A DNA stretch of 64,000 nucleotides. Source: CAYNVQ01 sp964400735. GTDB lineage: Bacteria > Acidobacteriota > Aminicenantia > Aminicenantales > Aminicenantaceae. The translations under genes were made by a program, and so were the position numbers. Each line of letters starts with the position of its first letter. Position 1 is the stretch's first letter. The stretch lies in NCBI GenBank assembly GCA_964400735.1, contig CAYNVQ010000003.1, forward strand, positions 1 to 64,000, written 5' to 3'. Shown here piece by piece: positions 53,386 through 61,843 of this stretch. The notes below the pieces were generated by a model. It was given only the letters and a program-made list of their open reading frames with translations, was not told the origin of the DNA and ran no database searches.

Positions 53386-53655
53386 ATGATAGAAGAAAAA
53401 GTCAAGATTATAAATAGACTCGGTCTGCATGCCAGGGCGGCGGCGAAGTTTGTGAAGTTGGCCAACCGATTCGAGTCTTCTGTCAAGATCGAAAAAGATG
53501 GAGCCTTCATCGATGGGAAAAGCATTCTCGGCATTTTGACCTTAGCCGCTGTGATGGGAAGTAGGATCACCCTTAGAACGTCGGGCAAAGATGAGAAATC
53601 GGCTATGAAAGCCTTGGTGGCTTTGATAGAGAACAAGTTCGATGAGGAAGAATGA
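53386..53655 (+). CDS. ptsH: phosphocarrier protein HPr
   Basis: 89 residues. NRLGLHARAA holds the PEP-dependent site H15, and GKSILGIL holds S46, the HprK site. Both sites intact. Overlaps ptsI by 4 bases (ATGA). Confidence 0.96.
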   Translation: MIEEKVKIINRLGLHARAAAKFVKLANRFESSVKIEKDGAFIDGKSILGILTLAAVMGSRITLRTSGKDEKSAMKALVALIENKFDEEE

Positions 53656-55415
53656 ATAAAGTGGACTATATTAGACTGAGAGGGCTAGGAGTCTCCCCTG
53701 GGATCGCCATAGGCGAGGCTAAGCTCACAGAGAAAGTCGTTTTCACGACTAGAAAGGACGTTCTCTCCTCCAGCCAAGTACGCGACGAACTGAAGCGGCT
53801 GCAAAGAGCTATCGAAAACACCAAAGAACAATTGGTCCAGATTAGGGACAGCATCAAGAGAAAAATAGGGCAAGAGCACTCTTTCATTTTTGATGCTCAC
53901 CTCATGATTCTAGAAGATAAATCTCTATATTCTACCCTAACAGAAATGATAAAAAACGAGAAAGCCAGAGCCGAATGGTCGATTTCTCGTGCTTATGATA
54001 AGTATAAAAAGCTTTTTGAATCCATAGATGATGAGTATTTCAAGCAGCGGAAATATGATGTTGCTGATGTTCTTTCCAAGATTTATAGGAACTTGGAACC
54101 ATCCGAAAAAGCAAAAAAGGAAGATGGGAAGGACAAAATTCTTGTCGCTCATGAACTTCTTCCTTCAGAAGCAGCTTTGAGGCTGAGCAAAGGGAATGTG
54201 CTGGCTGTGGCTCTCGATATGGGAGGCCAGACCTCCCATACGGCTATTTTGGCCCGCTCCTTGAATATTCCGGCAGTGGTGGGCTTGCGGGATATTTCGC
54301 AAAGGGTTAAAAACGGGGATGTTTTGATCGTGGATGGAACGGATGGCGAAGTGCTGATCAATCCGCCCCTGGCCATTAAAAAAGAGTTCACCAGCAAGAA
54401 ACAGAAATACATCGATTACAGGAAAGAGCTTCGAAAGATCGCCAAGTTGAGTTCTCAAACGATGGACGATTTTGATTTTACACCTCTAGCCAATATCGAA
54501 CTTCCTGAGGAGGTCCCGATGGCCTTTTCCATGGGGGCAGAGGGAATAGGCCTTTTCCGCTCGGAATTCATTTATCTCCAGAGTGCTTCCCTCCCATCAC
54601 AGGAAGAGCACGTTAAGATTTATACTCAGATTGCCAAAGATGCTTATCCCTCACCGGTATATATTAGGACTATCGATGTGGGCGGTGAGAAAAACCTCCC
54701 CCAGTTCAAAATAGAGAAAGAGCCAAATCCGGCACTTGGTCTAAGGGCCATAAGGCTTTCTCTTAAGGACAGGAAGATTTTCAAAATACAGCTGAAAGCT
54801 ATTCTGATGGCGAGCACATTGGGAAACGTGAACGTTTTGATCCCGATGATCACGGAACTCGAAGAAATCGAAGAAGTCAAGATGTTGTTTCGGGAAATTA
54901 AACAAGAACTGAGAGAGAAATCTATTCCCTTCGACGAGGAAATTTCTTTAGGTGTGATGATCGAAGTGCCAGCCGCCGCCGCTATCACGGACGTCTTGGT
55001 GAAGGAAGTGGATTATATCAGTATCGGGACCAATGATCTTATCCAATACTACCTGGCTGTGGACCGGTCGAACGAATTGGTATCTTATCTCTTTAAGCCT
55101 CTGCATCCCTCGGTCATAAGGCTTATCAAATTCGTTATGGATGCCGCACAAAAGGCAGAAAAGGAGATCACAGTCTGTGGGGAAATGGCGGCTGACCCCC
55201 TTTCGGCCATAATCCTTCTCGGGCTCGGCTTAAGAAAATTCAGCATGAATCCGATTTTTATTCCCAGAATTAAAAATATACTGCGCTCTGTCGAGTACAA
55301 AACAGCGAAGGAAATTGTCCAGGAAGCTCTAGAATTGAAAACGGCTCAAGAAATCGAAGAATGCATTTTGGAAAAGATACTGCTGAAACATCCTAAAGCT
55401 TTCCTTATGGGCTAG
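53652..55415 (+). CDS. ptsI: PTS enzyme I (PEP-protein phosphotransferase)
   Basis: 587 residues. Takes phosphate from PEP and passes it to HPr. Active-site H196 in GGQTSHTAILAR; PEP-binding GIGLFRSEFIYL, DVGGEKNLPQ, PNPALGLRAIR and the C-terminal CGEMAADPLSAIILLGLG. Full length. Last gene of the operon, converging on the receiver gene. Confidence 0.96.
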   Translation: MNKVDYIRLRGLGVSPGIAIGEAKLTEKVVFTTRKDVLSSSQVRDELKRLQRAIENTKEQLVQIRDSIKRKIGQEHSFIFDAHLMILEDKSLYSTLTEMIKNEKARAEWSISRAYDKYKKLFESIDDEYFKQRKYDVADVLSKIYRNLEPSEKAKKEDGKDKILVAHELLPSEAALRLSKGNVLAVALDMGGQTSHTAILARSLNIPAVVGLRDISQRVKNGDVLIVDGTDGEVLINPPLAIKKEFTSKKQKYIDYRKELRKIAKLSSQTMDDFDFTPLANIELPEEVPMAFSMGAEGIGLFRSEFIYLQSASLPSQEEHVKIYTQIAKDAYPSPVYIRTIDVGGEKNLPQFKIEKEPNPALGLRAIRLSLKDRKIFKIQLKAILMASTLGNVNVLIPMITELEEIEEVKMLFREIKQELREKSIPFDEEISLGVMIEVPAAAAITDVLVKEVDYISIGTNDLIQYYLAVDRSNELVSYLFKPLHPSVIRLIKFVMDAAQKAEKEITVCGEMAADPLSAIILLGLGLRKFSMNPIFIPRIKNILRSVEYKTAKEIVQEALELKTAQEIEECILEKILLKHPKAFLMG

Positions 55416-55451
55416 TTTTTTTTGGCCGATACCAGTCATGAAGGATGAAAT

Positions 55452-55832
55452 TTATTCCGAGGAGTGGCTGAGCAGCTTTTCGAGAAGATCAAGCAGTCCC
55501 TTCATGTTGATCGGCTTTTCAATAAAATGGTCGGCTCCAGATTTTATGGCCTCAAATTTGAAGGTGGCTCCTTTGTAAACGGCTGTCATCAATACGATTT
55601 TGGTCTCCTTAAGCTGAGGATCCTTTTTGATATTTTGACAGAGTTCCAGGCCATGAAGTTTGGGAATTAGCATATCGCATAGCACAACGTCCGGTTTTTG
55701 GCTAGAAGCGATTTCAAATCCCTTTGCCCCATCCTCAGCCTTGAGAACTTGATAATTATGGCGGGAAAGACTCATCTCGAGCATGGTCAGCGTGATTCTG
55801 TCGTCATCTATGAGGAGAATCTTCCCTTTCAT
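55452..55832 (-). CDS. single-domain response regulator
   Basis: 126 residues, receiver domain only. Acidic pocket D9-D11, phospho-acceptor D53 in VVLCDMLIPK, switch MTA near 82 and Lys in EKP. No output domain and no kinase next to it. Start codon directly follows the stop of the cupin gene, so the two are likely co-translated. Confidence 0.85.
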   Translation of the reverse strand: MKGKILLIDDDRITLTMLEMSLSRHNYQVLKAEDGAKGFEIASSQKPDVVLCDMLIPKLHGLELCQNIKKDPQLKETKIVLMTAVYKGATFKFEAIKSGADHFIEKPINMKGLLDLLEKLLSHSSE

Positions 55833-56216
55833 CTATCCTCTGCCGTATACATCCTCGATTCTTACGATATCCGCTTCTTCTGAATTGCCAATCCAGACCT
55901 CCATTATCCGGGCTGGTTCTCGACTGGTACAACGGGCCCGGTGAGGAGTTCTGCACGGGATGAAAATTTCCTCATTTTTCACAGGAAGCCAGGTTCGGTC
56001 ACCGGATGTAACTTCTAAGCCTTCATCCAAAATGACCCAGAATTCATGCCTTTTCAAATGGTATTGGAGTGAGAAGGCTTCTCCCGGATTTATGGTTATG
56101 ACTTTGAGACTTGTGACCCGGTCAAAAGGAAAGGAACGAAATTTTCCCCACGGCCTGATGTCCTCGATGATTCCTTCCTGGAAATGTTGTCCCTTATTTT
56201 TTTCTTTGGGAGTCAT
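55833..56216 (-). CDS. cupin protein, mannose-6-phosphate isomerase type II-like
   Basis: 127 residues, a single cupin. EDIRPWGKFRSF, LKVITINPGEAFSLQYHLKRHEFWVILDEG and IFIPCRTPHRARC match the C-terminal isomerase domain of ManC-type enzymes. The nucleotidyltransferase domain is absent. It may be a stand-alone isomerase or a sugar-binding regulator. Paired with the receiver gene. Confidence 0.8.
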   Translation of the reverse strand: MTPKEKNKGQHFQEGIIEDIRPWGKFRSFPFDRVTSLKVITINPGEAFSLQYHLKRHEFWVILDEGLEVTSGDRTWLPVKNEEIFIPCRTPHRARCTSREPARIMEVWIGNSEEADIVRIEDVYGRG

Positions 56217-56308
56217 GACAAAAATCCCCTTTGTTTTCAGTTACTCGCGATTGATTTTCGAGGACTCTAAAGCCTCTGGTCCAACATTATGACTGATCGA
56301 TGACTTTT

Positions 56309-56776
56309 CTAAAAGGGAACCTCGTCGTCCCCGTCTCCCTCCCCTTCCATGTCCGGAATAGCGCTTTCCTCAGAGGGAAAATCGGAGGAACTTGGCTGTG
56401 AGTAGGGCTCCTTTCCTCTTTCAGCCTCGTCTTTTCGGCCGAGAAGGACGATGCTATTGGCTTCGATTTCTGTAGTAAACCGTTTGTTCCCTTCTCTGTC
56501 TTGCCAGCTCCGTGTGCGTATTTTTCCCTCCAGGCATATTTGCTTGCCTTGACTGAGAAATTTCTCGCAGAATTCCGCAAGCTTTCCCCAGGCTATAATT
56601 CGGTGCCATTCCACACGAATGTCACTCTCATTCGTGCTTGGATTGAAATAACGCTCATTAGTGGCCAGGGTGAAACGGGCAATAGCCCTCTCTGACTGGG
56701 GAAGATATCGAACCTCGGGGGGACGGCCCAGACGTCCGATCAAAATGACCTTATTGAGGCTGTTAATATCTCTCAT
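56309..56776 (-). CDS. ssb: single-stranded DNA-binding protein
   Basis: 155 residues. OB fold (LNKVILIGRLGRPPEVRYL, FTLATNERYF, WHRIIAWGKLAEFC) and the acidic C-terminal tip DDEVPF that recruits partner proteins. Overlaps cpoB by 14 bases. Being at the end of pal-cpoB-ssb is an unusual place for ssb, which more often sits beside rpsF/rpsR. Confidence 0.95.
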   Translation of the reverse strand: MRDINSLNKVILIGRLGRPPEVRYLPQSERAIARFTLATNERYFNPSTNESDIRVEWHRIIAWGKLAEFCEKFLSQGKQICLEGKIRTRSWQDREGNKRFTTEIEANSIVLLGRKDEAERGKEPYSQPSSSDFPSEESAIPDMEGEGDGDDEVPF

Positions 56777-57662
56777 ATTGTTTGATCAATTCCTTTATTT
56801 TTTCCTGGGCGATTTTCGTTTCTTCCTCCAAGGGGTATTTGCTAATCAGAAGTCTGAAGACTGAAAGTGCTTCTTCCTTTTGGCCCAGTTCTATCAGGCT
56901 CAGCCCTTTGTGAAGATAAGCGGCAGGGACCTTGTCGCCGGACGGATAGTTCAAAATCAGTTCATTATAGCGGGCTATGGCCTCCTCGAAATTTTTCTGG
57001 CTGAAATAACATTCCCCGATCCAATAGAGGGCATTGTCAGCAAAAGGGCTTTGGGAAAAGTTTTCCAGATAGATCTTGAATCCGTCTATGGCGAGGTCGA
57101 AATTCCCCTTAAGATAATCCGCATAGGCCATATTGTAGATTTCCTGAGGAGATAGATTGGGAGGAAGAGGAGATTTCGGCTGTTCTTCTGTTTCTTCTTC
57201 ACTCTTTATTTCTGCCGGCTCCTTTTTTGTCAGAGGCTGTTGTTCTTCTTCCGGTTTTTTGTTAGGGGCTTCTTCTTGCTCTAGCTGAGGAAGCAAAGGA
57301 ACCACTGCTTCCTTTATTTCCATCACTTCTTCCGAAATTTGAGAAAATTGCATACCCAAGGAGTCAAGCCTTTCCAGGAGGATTTGGAACTGGTTGGGAA
57401 TTTTTTTTTGATCTTCTTGAAAGCTTGCTTGTTGAGCCTGAAGGGATCGGAGCAAAGAGAGCATATCCTTCACTTCTTTTTTTATGCTCTGCAGTTCTTC
57501 TTGGTAAATTTCGAGCTTAGCGTCGAACTCCAACATTTGTTGTTTGAGCATCTGGATATCTTGGTAGATGAGTTCATAGGCTTTCTTTTCCTTTTGGACT
57601 GCCCCCAACATAAGGGGAACTGCCAGGACAGAGGATATCCTCAGGAAGGATCTTTTGAGCAT
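56763..57662 (-). CDS. cpoB: Tol-Pal periplasmic coordinator CpoB (YbgF)
   Basis: 299 residues. Signal peptide about 1-22, a coiled coil (about 25-125), an acidic/Pro linker, then TPR repeats from about 172 (PQEIYNMAYADYLKGNFDLA, ALYWIGECYFSQKNFEEAIA, AYLHKGLSLIELGQKEEAL). This matches the YbgF/CpoB layout. It follows pal by 3 bases. Confidence 0.9.
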   Translation of the reverse strand: MLKRSFLRISSVLAVPLMLGAVQKEKKAYELIYQDIQMLKQQMLEFDAKLEIYQEELQSIKKEVKDMLSLLRSLQAQQASFQEDQKKIPNQFQILLERLDSLGMQFSQISEEVMEIKEAVVPLLPQLEQEEAPNKKPEEEQQPLTKKEPAEIKSEEETEEQPKSPLPPNLSPQEIYNMAYADYLKGNFDLAIDGFKIYLENFSQSPFADNALYWIGECYFSQKNFEEAIARYNELILNYPSGDKVPAAYLHKGLSLIELGQKEEALSVFRLLISKYPLEEETKIAQEKIKELIKQYERY

Positions 57663-57665
57663 ACG

Positions 57666-58220
57666 TTACTTAGCTATAATCGTGAATTCTGCTCTTCTGT
57701 TTTTCTGCCAGGCAACCTCATTATGTCCGAGATCTATGGGCTGACTTTTTCCATAGGAGATGGTTTTTAACCGATTTGGGGATATCCCGAGCGAAACCAG
57801 GTAGTCGAAGGTGCTCTTGGCCCTTTTTTCTCCCAGAGCAAGGTTGTATTCTTCGGTGCCTCTTTCATCACAATGACCTTCGATCAAGACCTGAGCACTA
57901 CTGAATTTTTTTAGCCAGGCCGCATTTTGTTCGAGAACCGGCTTGGCGTCTTCCCGGATGAAATACTTGTCGAAATCGAAGTGAATCATCTGAAGGGGAG
58001 CTTCACGGTTTATCTCCTCGAGAGATTTGCGCATGAAAATCTCTTCTTCCGTCAGCTCGGGCTCCTTGGCTGGAGCGGGTTCTTCGACCTTTTCAACTTT
58101 GGGTTGTTCTTTAACTTGTGGCGGGGGTGAAGGGGGAGCTTCCTCGACTTTTTTTCGGCAGGATAGCATGAAACCAAAAGCCAGAATTAATGATAGCGTT
58201 AGGATAAGGGCTTTTTTCAT
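57666..58220 (-). CDS. pal: peptidoglycan-associated lipoprotein Pal
   Basis: 184 residues. Signal peptide to C21 (FMLSC), Pro/Glu-rich linker, then an OmpA-like domain with VLIEGHCDERGTEEYNLALG and the peptidoglycan-binding NRLKTISYGKSQP. ATG at 58220 follows AAAGGAGG; an ATG 27 codons earlier (58301) overlaps the promoter and is rejected. Anchors the outer membrane to the wall. Confidence 0.95.
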   Translation of the reverse strand: MKKALILTLSLILAFGFMLSCRKKVEEAPPSPPPQVKEQPKVEKVEEPAPAKEPELTEEEIFMRKSLEEINREAPLQMIHFDFDKYFIREDAKPVLEQNAAWLKKFSSAQVLIEGHCDERGTEEYNLALGEKRAKSTFDYLVSLGISPNRLKTISYGKSQPIDLGHNEVAWQKNRRAEFTIIAK

Positions 58221-58272
58221 TTGACCTCCTTTGAAATGTTTTTCTTCCAAATTGATGAACCCTCGCGCTAAT

Positions 58273-58301
58273 TTTATACAATCAATCATATCCTCTGTCA
58301 A
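58273..58301 (-). promoter_or_regulatory. promoter of pal-cpoB-ssb
   Basis: Minus strand perfect TTGACA (58301-58296), 17-base spacer, TATAAA (58278-58273), about 52 bases before the pal ATG. It makes pal-cpoB-ssb a unit separate from tolQRB. Confidence 0.8.
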
Positions 58302-58364
58302 CAGGGTAAAGTCATAAAAATTAAAATACTTTCATCGATGAGGGGACTATTTACACAAAAATTT

Positions 58365-59657
58365 CTAGTGGCGGGACCAATCGGGTAGCTTATTTTCTCC
58401 CTGGGAGGTAAGACGGCGCAGGTTTCTCCCGTCGTAGTCGATGCTGTAGAGCTGGTTCGTCCCAGTTAGTGTAGAAGAAAAGATCAAATGGCGGCCGTCC
58501 GGTGACCAGCTTGGAGACTCGTTCCGGGCATTGCCCTCTGTGAGTTTGATGATTTGCTGGGTGCGGAGGTTGAGGACATAGATGTCAAAGATTTGGTCCA
58601 CCCGAGAAACGTACGCCAGATTATCCCCAACAGGTGACCAGGCTGGAGCATCGTGATAGGTACCCCCGAAACTGACTCTCGTCACGTTGGATCCTTCAGC
58701 ATCCATGGTGTAGATTTGGGGCGTTCCTCCCCTATCCGAAGTAAAGGCTATTTGTCGGCTGGTCTGTGACCAGCAGGGAGCTGTATCCGTGGCCTTGTTG
58801 AAGGTCAGCCTTCGGATTCCCCTTCCTTCGCCTGTGGCCAGATAGATCTCGGAATTCCCCCCTTCTTCCTGAGAGCAGAAGACCAGTCTTTTTCCATCCG
58901 GAGAAAAGGAAGGCGCAAAGCTAGTCCCTTTGTTGTAAACTTCGTGCCTTTTTCCCTCGTAGACTTCCAGGATATAAAGAATGGCGTTTGATCCCTGATA
59001 AGAAGTGTAAGAGATTTTTTTTCCGTCGGCAGACCAAGCGGGCATGTAATCCGTGACGTTATTGAAAGTCAGGCGGGTCTGGTTGTAGCCATCGTAATCC
59101 ATCATGTAGAGTTCCCAATTGCCGTCACGGTTGGAGGTGAACACGATTTTTGTGGTGAAATAGGGAGGTTCTCCCCATGCCTGTAACATCTCATCGGCCA
59201 TTCTGTGGGCGGCATAGCGGAGAAAAGAGCTGCCGCTTTGGTAACGTCTGCCGATTATTCCCCTCTCGGCTTTTACATCGTAGACCTTTCCCTCGAAAAT
59301 TATATCGCCATTGTCTCCCTCGGAGACTTCTCCGACAAAAAGGATCTTGGCCTGGATGGATTCCCAATCCTTGAAGGCGATATTCTCTGGATTCAAGCGG
59401 TCAATATAGCTATACCAGCTTTTAGGAATCTCTTCGAAGATCCGGCTATATTTCAGGTCTGAGGCGAGCGTCTGTTGCAGGACTTCGGCCGCTTGCTGGA
59501 GCTGAGAAGAGGAACCGTGGACGGTAAATTCAGGGATAGCCAGCGAAATGGCAGGCATTCCTTCCCGGATGCTCAGATAGACTTCCTGTTGGGCAGGAAG
59601 GAGGAGAACCACGACCAGCAGAAGACTTGCACAAAACAAAAAATCTTTTTTTCTCAT
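58365..59657 (-). CDS. tolB: Tol-Pal translocation protein TolB
   Basis: 430 residues. Signal peptide about 1-22, N-terminal TolB domain, then a beta-propeller with repeated SPDGKR/WSADGKK/WSPDGR blades (e.g. APSFSPDGKRLVF, APCWSQTSRQIAFTSDR). Periplasmic partner of Pal. Start overlaps the TonB/TolA-like gene by 4 bases. Confidence 0.93.
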   Translation of the reverse strand: MRKKDFLFCASLLLVVVLLLPAQQEVYLSIREGMPAISLAIPEFTVHGSSSQLQQAAEVLQQTLASDLKYSRIFEEIPKSWYSYIDRLNPENIAFKDWESIQAKILFVGEVSEGDNGDIIFEGKVYDVKAERGIIGRRYQSGSSFLRYAAHRMADEMLQAWGEPPYFTTKIVFTSNRDGNWELYMMDYDGYNQTRLTFNNVTDYMPAWSADGKKISYTSYQGSNAILYILEVYEGKRHEVYNKGTSFAPSFSPDGKRLVFCSQEEGGNSEIYLATGEGRGIRRLTFNKATDTAPCWSQTSRQIAFTSDRGGTPQIYTMDAEGSNVTRVSFGGTYHDAPAWSPVGDNLAYVSRVDQIFDIYVLNLRTQQIIKLTEGNARNESPSWSPDGRHLIFSSTLTGTNQLYSIDYDGRNLRRLTSQGENKLPDWSRH

Positions 59658-60481
59658 TTTTTATGTTCAAATCGTAGATGGATGACCAGATACTCTTCTT
59701 CGTAACCGTCAGGAAGAGGAGCGAAGGGAGCTGCGGATTGGACGGCGCGCACCGCTGCTAAATCAAGAGTCCGGATTCCGCTTCCTTTTTCGATCTCCAC
59801 GATGGAGATCTTTCCATCCCTGTATATTTTAAAGACGATCTCCGTATATAATTCATCGGATGTCCCTGAGCTGATTTGGGTCTTCAGCCAGTTGGAAGAG
59901 ATTCGGCCGACCATGTTTTCCAAATAATATGTAAAGGGAAAATTGGAAAGACCGATTTGAGAAGCGAACTCCGACCCGAATCCCAATCCTCCGCCCGACC
60001 CCGATCCGACGCCCAAGGAGACTCCTGATCCTGAGCCGCTTCCTGTTCCTTCTTTTGCGCCCGATTCGGAAGGGCTCGATGACTCATTGGCCGGGGTTTC
60101 TCGCTTCTGGATAACAGCCTTTTTCTGTTCGGGAGGCTTGGCTTCTCTTTTGGGCTTTTCCACCGGATACTTGAGGGAGGAGAGGGATTGTTGTTCCAGT
60201 TTTGGAGGGGTAGTGAGATCCCTCAAGGTTTCCCTGGCTGGAGCAGAGGTTTTGGACAATTCCTCCGTTTTTTTTACGGTCGGCTGTCCTCCCCCTCCAG
60301 GGGAGCCTCCTCCGCCGCCCCCACCAAAAGAGACCAGGCTTACATAATGGACCATCCTTTTCCGTCCGAAGCTTGGGAGGTCGGGGGAAAAAAGAATCAG
60401 GAGAAAAAGAAAGAAATGGGCTGAAAGGGAGATGTATATGAATTTTTTGAAGACAGGATTTTGCCTGATAAAAGCGACCAT
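59654..60481 (-). CDS. TonB/TolA-like energy-coupling protein with Gly-rich linkers
   Basis: 275 residues. Membrane helix (about 13-30), then a Gly-rich stretch GGGGGGGSPGGGG near 52-65, a Pro/Lys/Glu linker, a second run GSGSGSGVSLGVGSGSGGG near 150-170, and a C-terminal TonB-type domain (VFKIYRDGKISIVEIEKGSG, LDLAAVRAVQSAAPFAPLP). Lies between tolR and tolB, where TolA belongs. The long helical TolA domain II is replaced by glycine repeats. Confidence 0.82.
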   Translation of the reverse strand: MVAFIRQNPVFKKFIYISLSAHFFLFLLILFSPDLPSFGRKRMVHYVSLVSFGGGGGGGSPGGGGQPTVKKTEELSKTSAPARETLRDLTTPPKLEQQSLSSLKYPVEKPKREAKPPEQKKAVIQKRETPANESSSPSESGAKEGTGSGSGSGVSLGVGSGSGGGLGFGSEFASQIGLSNFPFTYYLENMVGRISSNWLKTQISSGTSDELYTEIVFKIYRDGKISIVEIEKGSGIRTLDLAAVRAVQSAAPFAPLPDGYEEEYLVIHLRFEHKK

Positions 60482-60483
60482 TC

Positions 60484-60918
60484 TTACTGCCTTCTCTTTT
60501 TTTCGGGAGGTTCGGTTATCAAGCCGACCTGTTCTATACCGGCCTTTTTCACGATATCCATGATGTGGATGACGTACCCGTAATTCAGGCCTTGGTCGGC
60601 CTGAATAAAAACCACCTTTTTTTCTTTATTGAAAAAAAATTGCCTCAATCTCGTTTCCAGAAGGTTCTGGTTGATGACGCCGCCTTCCATGCTTATGTAT
60701 CTGTCCTTATCGATGGTCAGTGTCAACCCTTCCTCAGCCGGGGCGGATTGTGTTTCGGCCTGGGGAAGGTCAACACCGATTCCCATCTTGAGCATGGGAG
60801 CTGTGACCATGAAAATAATCAAGAGCACCAGCATGACATCAACCAGGGGAGTGACGTTGATCTCGGACAGGGAAGTCCCTACTTCTCTTTTAGAAATGGA
60901 ACGGAATTTAAAGGCCAT
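60484..60918 (-). CDS. tolR: TolR/ExbD-type biopolymer transport protein
   Basis: 144 residues. One membrane helix with the proton-path Asp in NVTPLVDVMLVLLIIFMV, then a periplasmic domain. An ATG at 61032 in frame reads 38 unlikely residues inside tolQ; ATG at 60918 (MAFKFRSISKRE) overlaps tolQ by 11 bases and fits the family. Confidence 0.92.
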   Translation of the reverse strand: MAFKFRSISKREVGTSLSEINVTPLVDVMLVLLIIFMVTAPMLKMGIGVDLPQAETQSAPAEEGLTLTIDKDRYISMEGGVINQNLLETRLRQFFFNKEKKVVFIQADQGLNYGYVIHIMDIVKKAGIEQVGLITEPPEKKRRQ

Positions 60919-61570
60919 AGAGCCTCTCCGTGATGCTGAGGAATTCGATGGAAAAATCTTCCATATCGGTGATGATCTCTTTGATCCTGTGAAGGTAATG
61001 GTTGTAGGCAATGACGGCCGGGATGGCGGCAAAAAGTCCGAGCGCTGTGGCGATCAGGGCTTCGGCGATTCCCGGGGCGACGGTTTGAAGGGTGTTCATC
61101 TCGGCTGCACTCAATTCGTTAAAAGCATCCATGATTCCCCAAACCGTGCCGAACAAACCGATAAAAGGCGTGACGCTTCCCGTCGTAGCCAAGAAATTCA
61201 TCATTTTTTCCAGTCGTGTCACTTCTTTATTGGAAGCTTTGATCAGCGCCCGGTTGATGCTTTCCAGCACGGACGGGGTTATGGAAGGTTTAGGGTTGGA
61301 TTTGGTGTGATAGGCCAGGTCCTTGTAGCCGGCGCGGAAGAGGGTTGCCAGAGGGCTCCCCTTGAATTTTTTGGCTGCCTCGTTGACCTCCAGAAGGTTC
61401 TTGCTCTTCCGGAATATGATAAGAAATTTCTTGGATTGGTTGGTTACGGCTTTGAGTGTATTTCTCTTGAAGAGAATGAGCGCCCAGGAGAAAATGGAGA
61501 AGAGAAGAAGCACCACAAGGACCAACTGCACGACTACACTGGCCTGCAGGATCAACTTGAAAACGTTCAT
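60908..61570 (-). CDS. tolQ: TolQ/ExbB-type proton channel protein
   Basis: About 220 residues, three membrane helices. FKLILQASVVVQLVLVVLLLFSIFSW at the start, then LATTGSVTPFIGLFGTVWGIMDAF and GIAEALIATALGLFAAIPAVIAYN, the conserved MotA/TolQ/ExbB region. ATG codons at 61594, 61582 and 61570 are possible; 61570 (MNVFKL) matches the family best. Heads tolQ-tolR-tonB/tolA-tolB. Confidence 0.92.
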   Translation of the reverse strand: MNVFKLILQASVVVQLVLVVLLLFSIFSWALILFKRNTLKAVTNQSKKFLIIFRKSKNLLEVNEAAKKFKGSPLATLFRAGYKDLAYHTKSNPKPSITPSVLESINRALIKASNKEVTRLEKMMNFLATTGSVTPFIGLFGTVWGIMDAFNELSAAEMNTLQTVAPGIAEALIATALGLFAAIPAVIAYNHYLHRIKEIITDMEDFSIEFLSITERLYGL

Positions 61571-61593
61571 CTTTCTTGTCATAAAAAGTAGCA

Positions 61594-61606
61594 TATGCCA
61601 GGCATA
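61594..61606. promoter_or_regulatory. possible operator and promoter before tolQ
   Basis: TATGCCAGGCATA is a perfect 13-base palindrome. It falls in the 17-base spacer between TTGACT (61613-61608) and TACTTT (61590-61585) on the minus strand. The -10 is weak, so this is tentative. Confidence 0.35.
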
Positions 61607-61627
61607 AAGTCAATCATGATGGGTCAT

Positions 61628-61722
61628 GATAGGGACGTTCCATTCGGGGATATCCTATCCTGTAAGCATAATGTTATTATCGGCAGAATGGATAGGGTGT
61701 CCCCGAATGGAACGTCCCTATC
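61628..61722. repeat. long palindromic element (33-bp arms)
   Basis: GATAGGGACGTTCCATTCGG... at 61628-61660 is inverted at 61690-61722 with 31 of 33 positions matching; the two differences allow G-U pairing in one orientation. The loop is 29 bases. Placed between the divergent tolQ and trkH genes. The GGGACGTTCC ends resemble REP-type palindromes linked to TnpA-REP transposases; that link is inference. Confidence 0.85.
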
Positions 61723-61731
61723 AACCGTCGA

Positions 61732-61760
61732 TTGACAAAGAAGGAGAGAAGTAATAGATT
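61732..61760 (+). promoter_or_regulatory. promoter of trkH-trkA
   Basis: Perfect TTGACA (61732-61737), 17-base spacer, TAGATT (61755-61760). It begins 9 bases after the long palindrome. Confidence 0.65.
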
Positions 61761-61843
61761 GATGGAAATATCCTTGGAGGGATGGATGCCTGGACCTAGA
61801 GGAGTGCCCCATCAAAAGCGATAGAAGGTTCCAACCGGCCCAA

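Noticed and set aside
60629..61591. 320-residue open frame antisense to tolR/tolQ
   Set aside because: Opposite strand of clear tolQ and tolR genes; no protein-like domain or membrane pattern of its own.
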